The notes under the pieces: model-generated
Seen by the model: only the letters and a program-made list of their open reading frames with translations
What the model was told of the DNA's origin: nothing
Database searches by the model: none
Shown here: positions 45,808-58,540 of the stretch, in pieces
Position numbering within the stretch: position 1 is the first letter of the stretch
Layout: each line of letters starts with the position of its first letter
Made by a program: the position numbers and the translations under genes
From: Nannobrachium achirus
Lineage: Eukaryota; Chordata; Actinopteri; Myctophiformes; Myctophidae
Direction: 5' to 3'
Assembly: GCA_963921795.1 (NCBI GenBank)
Contig: OY997647.1
Span: forward strand, 65,887,237-65,951,236
DNA length: 64,000 nucleotides

Positions 45808-46292
45808 TCATGGTGGCGCTATAACAGCCCAGTTTACGTTTTGGCCCGTAACTGTTGAACCATAGGTCGGATAATTAAAATTATTTGTTCCCTGGATTCC
45901 TTGGGTCAAGACGCATCTCCCGATATAGGCCACGCCCATTTGCGCCAGGATAGATTTTCCGCCATCTTGAATTTTCTCCAAAACACACTTTTTGCTCCTT
46001 TTCCTACATGTTTTCGTCAAATGTCTTAAAAACCGGTACACATGATCTATGAAGCCATGCGATAAACATAGTCAAAGGATATTTCGATAGTCCGTACCGT
46101 TCGTTCGTAACGCGCTTCCAAAGTTAGCGCGAGGGGCACGTTTCGCAAACGATAGCCATAAATCACACACAATAGGTCGATACAACACTCAATTTCAACC
46201 ACGGGTCGGGGGTGGCATACTCAACGGATCCCCAAAAGCATTTCCACTTCGACCACTAGGGGGCGTCACAAACGCGCGAAACGTAACCGTTT
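45445..46292 (+). repeat. Dispersed block, partner of 59567-60414
   Basis: About 850 bp matching at an offset of 14122 bp, starting at GCAGGCACAC and ending at GTAACCGTTT. Shared private features: TTGAATTATAATGGG, GGATAATTAAAATT, TACATGTTTTCG. Confidence 0.85.
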
Positions 46293-46819
46293 CGTGGCAG
46301 AACGCGTTTCTCACGGGGACCGACACTCTCACAACGAAACGCAGACGACTTGGCGGATGGTCTCACAGTCCAAACCGCTACACAAGGTCGCGCACTGCAG
46401 GCACACTTGTCAAAATTGACTCTGTCAATTCTAGTTAAGTGTGCCTATGCATAGCATGGGCAGACTTATTGTTATCACTCATACTTAAGCCAGACATGGA
46501 CACACACATGTATTTCCCCAAAGTTTGGCACGCTACTCCTCCCACAGTTTTTGCACCACACACTTGCGCCATATGTCAAATCGACCGGCTTACGCGGGAA
46601 TCGTGTGCTATCAACTTGCTAAGAGAAAGGTTCTATAGTTTAATTGATATGAATTTATTAAGAAATTAATTAACCCTTACCTGTCCCCATTGACTTATAA
46701 TGGGAATCGCATTCAATAATTTTTCTCTCGCAAACCATAGGGGCTACAGTTTCAAGACTCAGAGAGGAGGTTCATAATGATTACAAGGAATAAATAAAAA
46801 ATAATAGCGTCATTTGGCC
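45808..46819 (+). repeat. Satellite unit 40 (A-B-H-C)
   Basis: A has GGATAATTAAAATTATTTG, TACATGTTTTCGTC and AGCGCGAGGGGC, shared with 59930. The hinge has the GGGCAGACTTA hairpin and a four-copy CA tract. Confidence 0.9.
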
Positions 46820-47466
46820 TCATGGTGGCGCTATAACAGCCCAGTGTACGTTTTGGCCTGTAACTGTTGAACCGTAGGTCGGAAAATTAAACTTATTTTT
46901 TCCCCGGATTCCTTGGGCCAAGACGCATCTCCCCATATAGGCCACGCCCATTTGCGCCAGGATAGATTTTCCGCCATCTTGAATTTTCTCCAAAACACAC
47001 TTTTTGCTCCTTTTCCTACATATTTTCTTCAAATGTCTTAAAAACCGGTACACATGATCTATGAAGCCACGCGATGAACATAGTCAAAGGATATGTCGAT
47101 AGTCAGTACCGTTCGTTCGTAACGCGCTTCCAAAGTTAGCGGGAGGGGCACGTTTCGCAAACGATAGCCATAAATCACAAACAATAGGTCGAGTCGGCAC
47201 TGAATTTCAACCACAGGTCGGGGGTGGCATACTCAACGGATCCCCAAAAGCATTTCCACTTCGACCCCTAGGGGGCGTCACAAACGCGCGAAACGTAACC
47301 GTTTCATGCCAGAACGCGTTTTTCACGGGCACCGACCCTCTCACGACGAAACGCAGACGACAATTATTTTTCTCTCGCAAACCATAGGGGCTACAGTTTC
47401 AAGACTTGGAGAGGAGGTTCAAAATGATTTCAAGGATTAAATAAAAAATAATAGTGTCATTTGGCC
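46820..47466 (+). repeat. Satellite unit 41 (truncated, 647 bp)
   Basis: A is complete. B stops at CGCAGACGAC (about 47361) and passes directly into AATTATTTTTCTCTCGC in the second half of C. The B tail, hinge and first half of C are missing. Confidence 0.9.
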
Positions 47467-48093
47467 TCATGGTGGCGCTATAACAGCCCAGTTTACGTTT
47501 TGTCCTGTAACTGTTGAACCGTAGGTCGGAAAATGAAAATTCTTTTTTCCTTGGATTCCTTGGGTCATGACGCATCTCCCCATACAGAACGCATTTTTCA
47601 CGGGGACCGACCCTCTCATGACGAAACGCGGACGACTCGGCAAACGGTCTCACGGTCCGAACCGCCGCGCGAGGTCGCGCGTTTAGCGCGCTGCAGGCAC
47701 ACTTGTCAAAATTGACTCTGTCAATTCTAGTTAAGTGTGCCTATGCATAGCATGGGCAGACTTATTGTTATCGCTCATATTTAAGTCTGTCCATACTTTT
47801 CCCCAAAGTTTGGCACGCTACTCCTCCCACAGTTTTTGCACCACACACTCGCGCCATATGTCAAATCGACCGGCTTACGCGGGAATCGTGTGCTATCAAC
47901 TTGCTAAGAGAAAGGTACTATAGTTTAATTGATATGAATTTATTAGTGAATTAATTTTCCCCATTGACTTATAATGGGAATCGCATTCAATTATTTTTCT
48001 CTCGCAAACCATAGGGGCTACAGTTTCAAGACTTGGAGAGGAGGTTCATAATGATGTCAAGGATTAAATAAAAAATAATAGTGTCTTTTGGCC
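47467..48093 (+). repeat. Satellite unit 42 (truncated, 627 bp)
   Basis: A is cut after about 120 bp: CATCTCCCCATA is followed at about 47586 by CAGAACGCATTTTTCACGG of B. B then continues with a GGGCAGACTTA hinge and a complete C. Confidence 0.9.
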
Positions 48094-49498
48094 TCATGGT
48101 GGCGCTATAACAGCCCACTTTACCTTTTGGCCTGTAACTCTTGAACCATAGGTCGGAAAATTAAAAATCTTTTTTCCCTGGATTCCTTGGGTCATGACGC
48201 ATCTCCCCATATAGGCCACGCCCATTTGCGCCAGGATAGATTTTCCGCCATCTTGCATTTTCTCCAAAACACACTTTTTGCTCCTTTTACAACATATTTT
48301 CTTCAAATGGCACAAAAAGCGGTACACATGATCTATGAACCGTTACAATGAACATACTCAAGGGATATTTTGATAGTCCATATCGTTCGTTCGTAACGCG
48401 CTTCTAAAGTTAGTGGGAGGAGCCCGTTTCGCAAACAATAGCCATAAATCACAAACAAAACGTCGAGTCAACACTGAATTTCAACCAAAGGTCAGGGGTG
48501 GCATACTCAACGAATCCCCAAAAGCATTTCCACTCGGCCACATGGTGGCGCTATAACGGACCACTTGCCTCGTAACTCTTGAACCGTAGATCGGAAAATG
48601 AAAATTATTTTTTCCCTGGATTCCTTGGGTCAAGACGCATCTCCCCATATAGGCCCCGCCCATTTGCGTAGGGCTAGATTTTCCGCCATTTTGAATTTTC
48701 TCCAAAACACACTTTTTGCTCCTTTTCCCACATATTTTCTTCAAATGTCACAAAAAGCGGTACACATGATCTATGAACCCACCCGATGAACCTATTCAAG
48801 GGATATTTCGATAGTCCTTACCGTTCGTCCGTAACGCGATTCCAAAGTTAGCGGGAGGGGCCCGTTTCGCAAACAATAGCCATAAATAACAAACAAAAGG
48901 TCGGGTCAACACCGAATTTCACTTAAAGGTCGGGGGTGGCAAACTCTACGTATCCCGTAAAGCATTTCCACTTCGACCCGTAGGGGGCGTCACAAGCGCG
49001 CGAAACGTAACCCTTTCGGGCCAAAACGCGTTTTTCACGGGGAACGACCCTCTCACAATGAAACGCAGACGACTCGGCGGATGGTCTCACGGTCCGAACC
49101 GCTGCACGAGGTCGCGCATTTAGCGAGCTGCACTGCAGGCACACTTGTCAAAATTGACTCTGTCAATTCTAGTATTGACTTTACAACCGCACTCTCTAAA
49201 CTTCGGCACGCTACTCCTCCCACAGTTTTTGCACCACACACTCGCGCCATATGTCAAAACGACCGGCTTACTCGGGAATCGTGTGCTAGTAACTTGCTAA
49301 GAGAAAGGTTCTATAGTTTAATTGATATTAATTTATTAGTGAATTAATTTTTCCCCATTGACTTATAATGGGACAATGCAAAAAGTCACATTCAAGTATT
49401 TTTCTCTCGCAAACCATAGGGGCTACAGTTTCAAACCTCGGAGAGGAGATTCATAATGATTTTAAGAATAAATCGAAAAATAATTACACCACTCATCC
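48094..49498 (+). repeat. Satellite unit 43 (A-A2-B-C, no hairpin)
   Basis: A at 48094 has TTTTACAACATAT and AAATGGCACAAAAAGC. A2 at 48540 has CACTCGGCCACATGG like the A2 at 1452. The hinge is TATTGACTTTACAACCGC. Confidence 0.9.
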
Positions 49499-50505
49499 TC
49501 ATGGTGGCGCTATAACGGCTCACTTTACGTTTTGCCCCGTAACTCTTGAACCGTAGATCGGAAAATGAAAATTGTTTTTTCCCTGGATTCCTTGAGTCAA
49601 GACGCATCTCCCCATATAGGCCACGCCCATTTGCGTATGGGTAGATTTTCCGCCATCTTGAATTTTCTCCAAAACACACTTTTTGCTCCTTTTCCCACAT
49701 ATTTTCTTCAAATGTCTTAAAAACCGGTACACATGATCTATGCAGCCACGCGATAAACATAGTCAAAGGATATTTTGATAGTCCGTACCGTTCGTTCGTA
49801 ACGCGCTTCCAAAGTTAGCGGGAGGGGCCCGTTTCGCAAACGATAGCCATAAATCACAAACAATAGGTCGAGTCAACACTGAATTTCAACCACAGGTCGG
49901 GGGTGGCATACTCAACGAATCCCCAAAAGCATTTCCACTTCGACCCCTAGGGGGCGTCACAAACGCGCGAAACGTAACCGTTTCGTGCCAAAACGCGTTT
50001 TTCACGGGGACCGACCCTCTCACAACGAAACGCAGGCGACTCGGCATACGGTCTCACGGTCCGAACCGCCGCACAAGGTCGCGCATTCAGCGCGCTGCAG
50101 GCACACTTGTCAAAATTGACTCTGTCAATTCTAGTTAAGTGTGCCTATGCATAGCATGGGCAGACTTATTGTTATCGCTCATATTTACTTACTTAAGTCT
50201 GTCCATACTTTTCCCCAAAGTTTGGCACGCTACTCCTCCCACAGTTTTTGCACCACACACTCGCGCCATATGTCAAATCGACCGGCTTACTCGGGAATGG
50301 TGTGCTATCAAGTTGCTAAGAGAAAGGTTCTATAGTTTAATTGATATTAATTTATTAGTGAATTAATTTTCCCCATTGACTTATAATGGGAATCGCATTC
50401 AATTATTTTTCTCTCGCAAACCATAGGGGCTACAGTTTCAAGACTTGGAGAGGAGGTTCATAATGATTGTAAGAATTAATCAAGAAATAATGACATCACT
50501 CGGCC
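49499..50505 (+). repeat. Satellite unit 44 (A-B-H-C)
   Basis: A allele GCGTATGGGTAG with TTGAGTCAAGACGC. B has GCATTCAGCGCG and CTCGGCATACGG. The hinge has the GGGCAGACTTA hairpin and TTTACTTACTTAAG. Confidence 0.9.
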
Positions 50506-51527
50506 TCATGGTGGCGCTATAACGGCCAACTTTACGTTTTGCCCCGTAACTCTTGAACCGTAGGTCGGAAAATGAAAATTATTTTTTCCCTGGATTCCTT
50601 GGGTCATGACGCATCTCCCCATATAGGCCACGCCCATTTGCGTATGGGTAGATTTTCCGCCATCTTGAATTTTCTCCAAAACACACTTTTTGCTCTTTTT
50701 CCTTCATATTTTCTTCAAATGTCTTAAAAACCGGTACACATGATCTATGAAGCCATGCGATAAACATAGTCAAAGGATATTTCGATAGTTCGTACCGTTC
50801 GTTCGTAACGCACTTCCAAAGTTAGCGGGAGGGGCACGTTTCGCAAACAACAGCCATAAATCACAAACAATAGGTCGAGTCAACACCGAATTTCAACCAC
50901 AGGTCGGGGGTGGCATAATCAACAGATCCCCAAAAGCATTTCCACTTCGACCCCTAGGGGGCGTCACAAACGCGCAAAAGGTAACCGTTTCGTGCCAGAA
51001 CGCGTTTTTCACGGGGACCGACCCTCTCACAACGAAACGCGGACGACTCGGCGGACGGTCTCACGGTCCGAACCGCCGCACGGGGTCGCGCATTTAGCGC
51101 GCTGCAGGCACACTTGTCAAAATTGACTCTGTCAATTCTAGTTAAGTGTGCCTATGCATAGCATGGGACACTTATTGTTCTCGCTCATATTTATTTATTT
51201 ATTTATGTCTGTCCATACGATTCCCCAAAGTTTGGCACGCTACTCCTCCCACAGTTTTTGCAACACACACTCGCGCCATATGTCAAATCGACCGGCTTAC
51301 TCGGGAATGGTGTGCTAGTAACTTGCTAAGAGAAAGGTTCTATAGTTTAATTGATATTAATTTATTAGTGAATTAAATTGTCCCCATTGACTTATAATGG
51401 GAGAAAGCAAAAATTCACATTCAATTATTTTTCTCTTGCAAACCATAGGGGCTACAGTTTCAAGACTTGGAGAGGAGGTTCATAATGATTGTAAGAATTA
51501 ATCAAAAAATAATTACATCACTCGGCC
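50506..51527 (+). repeat. Satellite unit 45 (A-B-H-C)
   Basis: A allele GCGTATGGGTAG with CTCTTTTTCCTTCATAT. Hinge GGGACACTTA with a TTTA tract. C ends with AATTAAATTGTCCCCATTG, the sequence that also appears at the short-B junctions. Confidence 0.9.
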
Positions 51528-52593
51528 TCATGGTGGCGCTATAACAGCCCACTTTACGTTTTGGCCTGTAACTGTTGAACCGTAGGTCGGAAAATTAAAA
51601 TTATTTTTTCCCTGGATTCCTTGGGTCAAGACGCATCTCCCGATATAGGCCACGCCCATTTGCGCCTGGATAGATTTTCCGCCATCTTGAATTTTCTCCA
51701 AAACACACTTTTTGTTCCTTTTCCGACATATTTTCTTCAAATTGCACAAAAAACGGTACACATGATCTATGAACCCATGCAATGAACATACTCAAGGGAT
51801 ATTGCGATAGTCCATTACGTTCGTTCGTAACGTGCTTCCAAAGTTAGCGGGAGGGGCCCGTTTTGCAAACAATAGCCATAAATCACAAACAAAAGGTCCA
51901 GTCAACACTGAATTTCAACCACAGGTCGGGGGTGGCATACTCAACGATCCCCAAAAGCATTTCCAATTGGCCACATGGTGGCGCTATAACGGACCACTTG
52001 CCTCGTAACTCTTGAACCATAGGTCGGAGAATTAAAATTCTTTTTTCCCTGGATTCCTTGGGTCACGACGCATCTCTCCATATAGGACACGCCAATTTGC
52101 ACATGGGAAGATTTTTCACCATTTAAAATTTTCTCCAAAACACACTTTTTGCATTTTTTCCTACATATTTTCTTCAAATGTCACAAAAATGGGTACACAT
52201 GATCTACTAACCCATGCAATGAACATAGTCAAGGGATATGTCTATAGTCCATACCATTCGTTCGTAACGGGCTTCCAGAGTTAGCGGGAGGGGCCCGTTT
52301 TGCAAATAATAGCCATAAATCACAAACAAAACGTTGAGTCAGCAATGAATTTCAACCACAGGCTGCGGGTGGCTTACTCAAGGAATCCCAAAAAGCGTTT
52401 CCAATTCGACCCGTAGGGGGCGTCACAAACGCGCAAAACGTAATTGTCCCCATTGACTTATAATGGGAGAAAGCAGAAATTCACATTCAAGTATTTTTCT
52501 TTCGCAAAGCATAGGGGCTACAGTTTCAAACCTTGCAGAGGAGATTCATAATGATTTTAAGAATAAATCAAAAAATAATTACATCACTCATCC
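51528..52593 (+). repeat. Satellite unit 46 (A-A2, short B)
   Basis: A at 51528 (GCGCCTGGA), A2 at 51973 (GCACATGGGAAG). B is reduced to about 40 bp and joined to C at about 52443, the same junction as at 7829. Confidence 0.9.
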
Positions 52594-53524
52594 TCATGGT
52601 GGCGCTATAATGGCCCACTTTACGTTTTGCCCCGTAACTCTTGAACCGTAGATCGGAAAATTAAAAAATTTTTTTCCCTGGATTCGTTGGGTCAAGACGC
52701 ATCTCTCGATATAGGCCACGCCCATTTGCGTAGGGATAGATTTTCCGCCATCTTTGATTTTCTCCAAAACACACTTTTTGCTCCTTTTCCTACATATTTT
52801 CTTCAAATGTCTTAAAAACCGGTACACTTGATCTATGAAGCCACGCGATAAACATAGTCAAAGGATATTTCGATAGTCCATACCGTTCGTTCGTAATGCG
52901 CTTCCAAACTTAGCGGGAGGGGCAAGTTTCGCAAACGATAGCCATAAATCACAAACAATAGGTCGAGTCAACACCGAATTTCAACCACAGGTCGGGGGTG
53001 GCATACTCAACGGATCCTCAAAAGCATTTCCACTTCGACCCCTAGGGGGCGTCACAAACGCGTTTTTCACGGGGACCGACCCTCTCACGACGAAACGCAG
53101 GCGACTCGGCGGACGGTCTCACTGTCCGAACCGCCGCACGAGGTCGCGCATTTAGCGAGTTGCAGGCACACTTGTCAAAATTGACTCTGTCAATTCTAGT
53201 TGACATTTACAAGCGCACTCTCTAAACTTCGGCACGCTACTAGTGCCGCACCATTTACGCCACCCGCGCAATATATACATCAAAACGTGCGGCTCGGCCG
53301 GGAATGGTGTGCTAGTAACTTTCTTTCCGATCCGCGTTACCATGGCGACGTAATTGGCAAAAAACTATGCTTAATTTTCCCCATTGACTTATAATGGGAC
53401 AATGCAAAAAGTCACATTCAAGTATTTTTCTCTCGCAAACCATAGGGGCTACAGTTTCAAACCTCTGAGAGGAGATTCATAATGATTTTAAGAATAAATC
53501 GAAAAATAATTACATCACTCATCC
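52594..53524 (+). repeat. Satellite unit 47 (A, B with small deletion, diverged C)
   Basis: A allele GCGTAGGGATAG with TATAATGGCCC and TCTTTGATTTTC. B has lost about 32 bp between two AACGCG copies at 53058. The hinge is TTGACATTTACAAGCGC, and C (53222-53390) is the diverged CGGCTCGGCCGGG form. Confidence 0.9.
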
Positions 53525-54490
53525 TCATGGTGGCGCTATAACGGCCTACTTTACGTTTTGCCCCGTAACTCTTGAACCGTAGATCGGAAAATTACAATTA
53601 TTTTTCCCTGGATTCCTTGGGTCAAGACGCATCTCCCGATATAGGCCACGCCCATTTGCGTAGGGATAGATTTTCCGCCATCTTGAATTTTCTCCAAAAC
53701 ACACTTTTTGCTCCTTTTCCTACATATTTTCTTCAAATGTCTTAAAAACCGGTACACATGATCTATGAAGCCACGCGATAAACATAGTCAAAGGATATTT
53801 TGATAGTCCATACCGTTCGTTCGTAACGCGCTTCCACAGTTAGCGGTAGGGGCCCGTTTCGCAAACGATAGCCATAAATCACAAACAAATCGTCGAGTCA
53901 ACACTGAATTACAACCAAAGGTCGCGGGTGGCATACTCAACGTTTCCCCAAAAGCATTTCCACTTCAACCCCTAGGGGGCGTCACAAACGCGCAAAACGT
54001 AACCGTTTCGTGCCAGAACGCGTTTTTCAGGGGGACCGACCCTCTCACAACGAAACGCGGACGACTCGGCGGACGGTCTCACGGTCCGAACCGCCGCACG
54101 AGGTCGCGCATTTAGCGAGCTGCACTGCAGGCACACTTGTCAAAATTGACCCTGTCAATTCTAGTATTGACTTTACAAGCGCACTCTCTAAACTTCGGCA
54201 CGCTACTCCTCCCACAGTTTTTGCACCACACACTCGCGCCATATGTCAAAACGACCGGCTTACTCGGGAATCGTGTGCTAGTAACTTGCTAAGAGAAAGG
54301 TTCTATAGTTTAATTTATATTAATTTATTAGTGAATTAATTTTTCCCCATTGACTTATAATGGGACAATGAAAAAAGTCACATTCAAGTATTTTTCTATC
54401 GCAAACCATAGGGCCTACAGTTTCAAACCTCGTAGAGCAGATTCATAATGATTTTAAGAATAAATCGAAAAATAATTACACCATTCATCC
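53525..54490 (+). repeat. Satellite unit 48 (A-B-C, no hairpin)
   Basis: A allele GCGTAGGGATAG and a shortened TTATTTTTCCCTGG run. B ends with loop CCT. The hinge is TATTGACTTTACAAGCGC. Confidence 0.9.
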
Positions 54491-55451
54491 TCATGGTGGC
54501 GCTATAACGGCTCACTTTACGTTTTGCCCCGTAACTCTTGAACCGTAGATCGGAAAATGAAAATTATTTTTTCCCTGGATACCTTGGGTCAAGACGCATC
54601 TCTCCATATAGGCCACGCCCATTTGCGTATGGATAGATTTTCCGCCATCTTGAATTTTCTCCAAAACACACTTTTTGCTCCTTTTCCTACATATTTTCTT
54701 CAAATGTTTTAAAAACCGGTACACATGATCTATGAAGGCATGCAATAAACATAGTCAAAGGATATTTCGATAGTCCATACCGTTCGTTCGTAACGGCCTT
54801 CCAAAGTTAGCGGGAGGGGCCCGTTTCGCAAACGAGAGCCATAAATCACAAACAAAAGGTCAAGTCAACACTGAATTTTAACCACGGGTCGCGGGTGGCA
54901 TACTCAACGTTTCCCCAAAAGCATTTCCACTTCGACCCATAGGGGGCGTCACAAACGCGCGAAACGTAACCGTTTCGTGCCAGAACGCGTTTTTCACGGG
55001 GACCGACCCTCTCACAACGAAACACGGGCTTGGCGGATTGTCTCACCGTCCAAACCGCTGCACAAGGTCGCGCACTGCAGGCACACTTGTCAAAATTGAC
55101 TCTGTCAATTCTAGTGTTTACTTTACAATCGCTCTTTTGAAAAGTTTGGCGCGCTACTCCTCCCACACTTTTGGCACCACACACTCGCGCCATATGTCAA
55201 ATCGACCGGCTTAATCGGGAATGGTGTGCTAGTAACTTGCTAAGAGAAAGGTTATATAGTTTAATTGATATTAATTTATTAGTGCATTAATTTGTCCCAT
55301 TGTCTTATAATGGGCTTATAATGGGAATCGCAAAAACTCACATTCAATTATTTTTCTCTCGCAAACCATAGGGGCTACAGTTTCAAGACTTGGAGAGGAG
55401 GTTCATAATGATTTCACGGATTAAATAAAAAAATAATAGTGTCATTTGGCC
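54491..55451 (+). repeat. Satellite unit 49 (A-B-C, unusual hinge)
   Basis: A and B match 40548-41172 at an offset of 13943 bp. The hinge is TGTTTACTTTACAATCGC followed by TCTTTTGAAAAG, seen only here. C has an 11 bp duplication CTTATAATGGG at 55304-55314 and 55315-55325, which destroys the usual CCCATT/AATGGG spacing. Confidence 0.9.
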
Positions 55452-56455
55452 TCATGGTGGCGCTATAACAGCCCACTTTACGTTTTGTCCTGTAACTGTT
55501 GAACCGTAGGTCTGAAAATTAAAATTATTTTTTCCCTGGATTCCGTGGGTCAAGACGCATCTCCCGATATAGGCCACGCCCATTTGCGTCAGGATAGATT
55601 TTCCGCCATCTTGAATTTTCTCCAAAACACACTTTTTGTTCCTTTTCCGACATATTTTCTTCAAATTGCACAAAAAACGGTACACATGATCTATGAACCC
55701 AGGCAATGAACATACTCAAGGGATATTGCGATAGTCCATTCCGATCGTTCGTAACGGCCTTCCAAAGTTAGCGGGAGGGGCCCGTTTTGCAATCAATAGC
55801 CCTAAATCACAAACAAATGGTCGAGTCAACACTGAATTTTAACCACAGGTCGCGGGTGGCATACGCAACGAATCCCCCAAAGCATTTCCATTTAGACCCA
55901 TAGGGGGCGCCACAAACGCGCGAAACGTAACCGTTTCGGGCCAGAACGCGTTTTTCAGGTGGAACGACCCTCTCAACACTTAAAACGGACGACTTGGTGG
56001 ATTGCGTCACCGTCCAAACTCGCACATTTAGCGCGCTGCAGGCACACTTGTCAAAATTGACTCTGTCAATTCTAGTTAAGTGTGCCTATGCATAGCATTG
56101 GCAACTTATTGCAATCGCTCATATTTATGTATGTATGTATGTCCATGCTTTTCCCCAAAGTTTGGCACGCTACTCCTCCCACAGTTTTCGCACCACACAC
56201 TCGCGCCATATGTCAAATCGACCGGCTTACTCGGGAATGGTGTGCTAGTAACTTGCTAAGAGAAAGGTTCTATAGTTTAATTGATATGAATTTATTAGTG
56301 AATTAATTTCCCCCATTGACTTATAATGGGAATTGCCAAAACTCACATTCAATTATTTTTCGCTCGCAAACCATAGGGGCTACAGTTTCAAGACTTGGAG
56401 AGGAGGTTCATAATGATTTCAAGGATTAAATAAAAAATAATAGTGTCGTTTGGCC
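55452..56455 (+). repeat. Satellite unit 50 (A-B-H-C)
   Basis: A allele GCGTCAGGATAG with TTCCGTGGGTC. B is diverged: ATAGGGGGCGCC, TCAACACTTAAAACGG, and a deleted CCGCTGCACAAGG stretch (CCAAACTCGCACATTT). The hinge has the ATTGGCAACTTA hairpin with four TATG copies. Confidence 0.9.
56126..56141 (+). repeat. (TATG)4 microsatellite in hinge
   Basis: Four copies after the ATTGGCAACTTA hairpin. The same array length occurs at 63814-63829. Confidence 0.9.
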
Positions 56456-57521
56456 TCATGGTGGCGCTATAACAGCCCACTTTACCTTTTGGCCTGTAAC
56501 TGTTGAACCGTAGGTCGGAAAATTAAAATTCTTTTTTCCCTGGATTCCTTGGGTCAAGACGCATCTCCCCATATAGGCCACGCCCATTTGCGCCAGGATA
56601 GATTTTCCGCCATCTTGAATTTTCTCCAAAACACACTTTTTGCTCCTTTTCCTACATATTTTCTTCAAATTGCACAAAAAACGGTACACATGATCTATGA
56701 ACCCATGCAATGAACATACTCAAGGGATATTGCGATAGTCCATTACGTTCGTTCGTAACGCGCTTCCAAAGTTAGCGGGAGGGGCCCGTTTTGCAAACAA
56801 TAGCCATAAATCACAAACAAAAGGTCCAGTCAACACTGAATTTCAACCACAGGTCGGGGGTGGCATACTCAACGATCCCCAAAAGCATTTCCAATTGGCC
56901 ACATGGTGGCGCTATAACGGACCACTTGCCTCGTAACTCTTGAACCATAGGTCGGAGAATTAAAATTCTTTTTTCCCTGGATTCCTTGGGTCACGACGCA
57001 TCTCTCCATATAGGACACGCCAATTTGCACATGGGAAGATTTTTCACCATTTCAAATTTTCTCCAAAACACACTTTTTGCATTTTTTCCTACATATTTTC
57101 TTCAAATGTCACAAAAATGGGTACACATGATCTACTAACCCATGCAATGAACATAGTCAAGGGATATGTCTATAGTCCATACCATTCGTTCGTAACGGGC
57201 TTCCAGAGTTAGCGGGAGGGGCCCGTTTTGCAAATAATAGCCATAAATCACAAACAAAACGTTGAGTCAGCAATGGATTTCAACCACAGGCTGCGGGTGG
57301 CTTACTCAAGGAATCCCCAAAAGCGTTTCCAATTCGACCCGTAGGGGGCGTCACAAACGCGCAAAACGTAATTGTCCCCATTGACTTATAATGGGAGAAA
57401 GCAGAAATTCACATTCAAGTATTTTTCTTTCGCAAAGCATAGGGGCTACAGTTTCAAACCTTGCAGAGGAGATTCATAATGATTTTAAGAATAAATCAAA
57501 AAATAATTACATCACTCATCC
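56456..57521 (+). repeat. Satellite unit 51 (A-A2, short B)
   Basis: A at 56456 begins as the CTTTACCTTTTGG subtype but ends like the TTGCACAAAAAACGG subtype, so it is mosaic. A2 at 56901. Short-B junction at about 57371. Confidence 0.9.
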
Positions 57522-58540
57522 TCATGGTGGCGCTATAACGGCCCACTTTACGTTTTGCCCCGTAACTCTTGAACCGTAGATCGGAAAATTAAAATTATTT
57601 TTTCCCTGGATTCCTTGGGTCAAGACGCATCTCTCGATATAGGCCACGCCCATTTGCGTAGGGATAGATTTTCTGCCATCTTGAATTTTCTCCAAAACAC
57701 ACTTTTTGCTCCTTTTCCTACATATTTTCTTCAAATGTCTTAAAAACCGGTACACTTGATCTATGAAGCCACGCGATAAACATAGTCAAAGGATATTTCG
57801 ATAGTCCGTACCGTTCGTTCGTAACGCGCTTCCAAACTTAGCGGGAGGGGCACGTTTCGCAAACAATAGCCATAAATCACAAACAATAGGTCGAGTCAAC
57901 ACCGAATTTCAACCACAGGTCGGGGGTGGCATACTCAACGGATCCCCAAAAGCATTTCCACTTCGACCCCTAGGGGGCGTCACAAACGCGCGAAACGTAA
58001 CCGTTTCGTGCCGGAACGCGTTTTTCACGGGGACCGACCCTCTCACAACGAAACGCGGACGACTCGGCGGACGGTCTCGCGGTCCGAACCGCTGCACGAG
58101 GTCGCGCATTTATGGAGCTGCACTGCAGGCACACTTGTCAAAATTGACTCTGTCAATTCTAGTTAAGTGTGCCTATGCATAGCATTGGCAGACTTATTGC
58201 AATCGCTCATATTTATTTACTTATGTCCATGCTTTTCCCCAAAGTTTGACACGCTACTCCTCCCACAGTTTTCGCACCACACACTCGCGCCATATGTGAA
58301 ATCGACCGGCTTACTCGGGAATCGTGTGCTAGTAACTTGCTAAGAGAAAGGTTCTATAGTTTAATTGATATTAATTTATTAGTGAATTAATTTCCCCCCA
58401 TTGACTTATAATGGGAATGGCAAAAACTCAAATTCAATTATTTGTCTCTCGCAAACCATAGGGGCTAGAGTTTCAAGACTTGGAGAGGAGGTTCATAATG
58501 ATTTCAAGGATTAAATAAAAAATAATAGTGTCATTTGGCC
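57522..58540 (+). repeat. Satellite unit 52 (A-B-H-C)
   Basis: A allele GCGTAGGGATAG with TTTTCTGCC, as at 16904. B has TTTATGGAGCTGCACTGCAGG. The hinge has the ATTGGCAGACTTA hairpin and TTTACTTATG. Confidence 0.9.
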
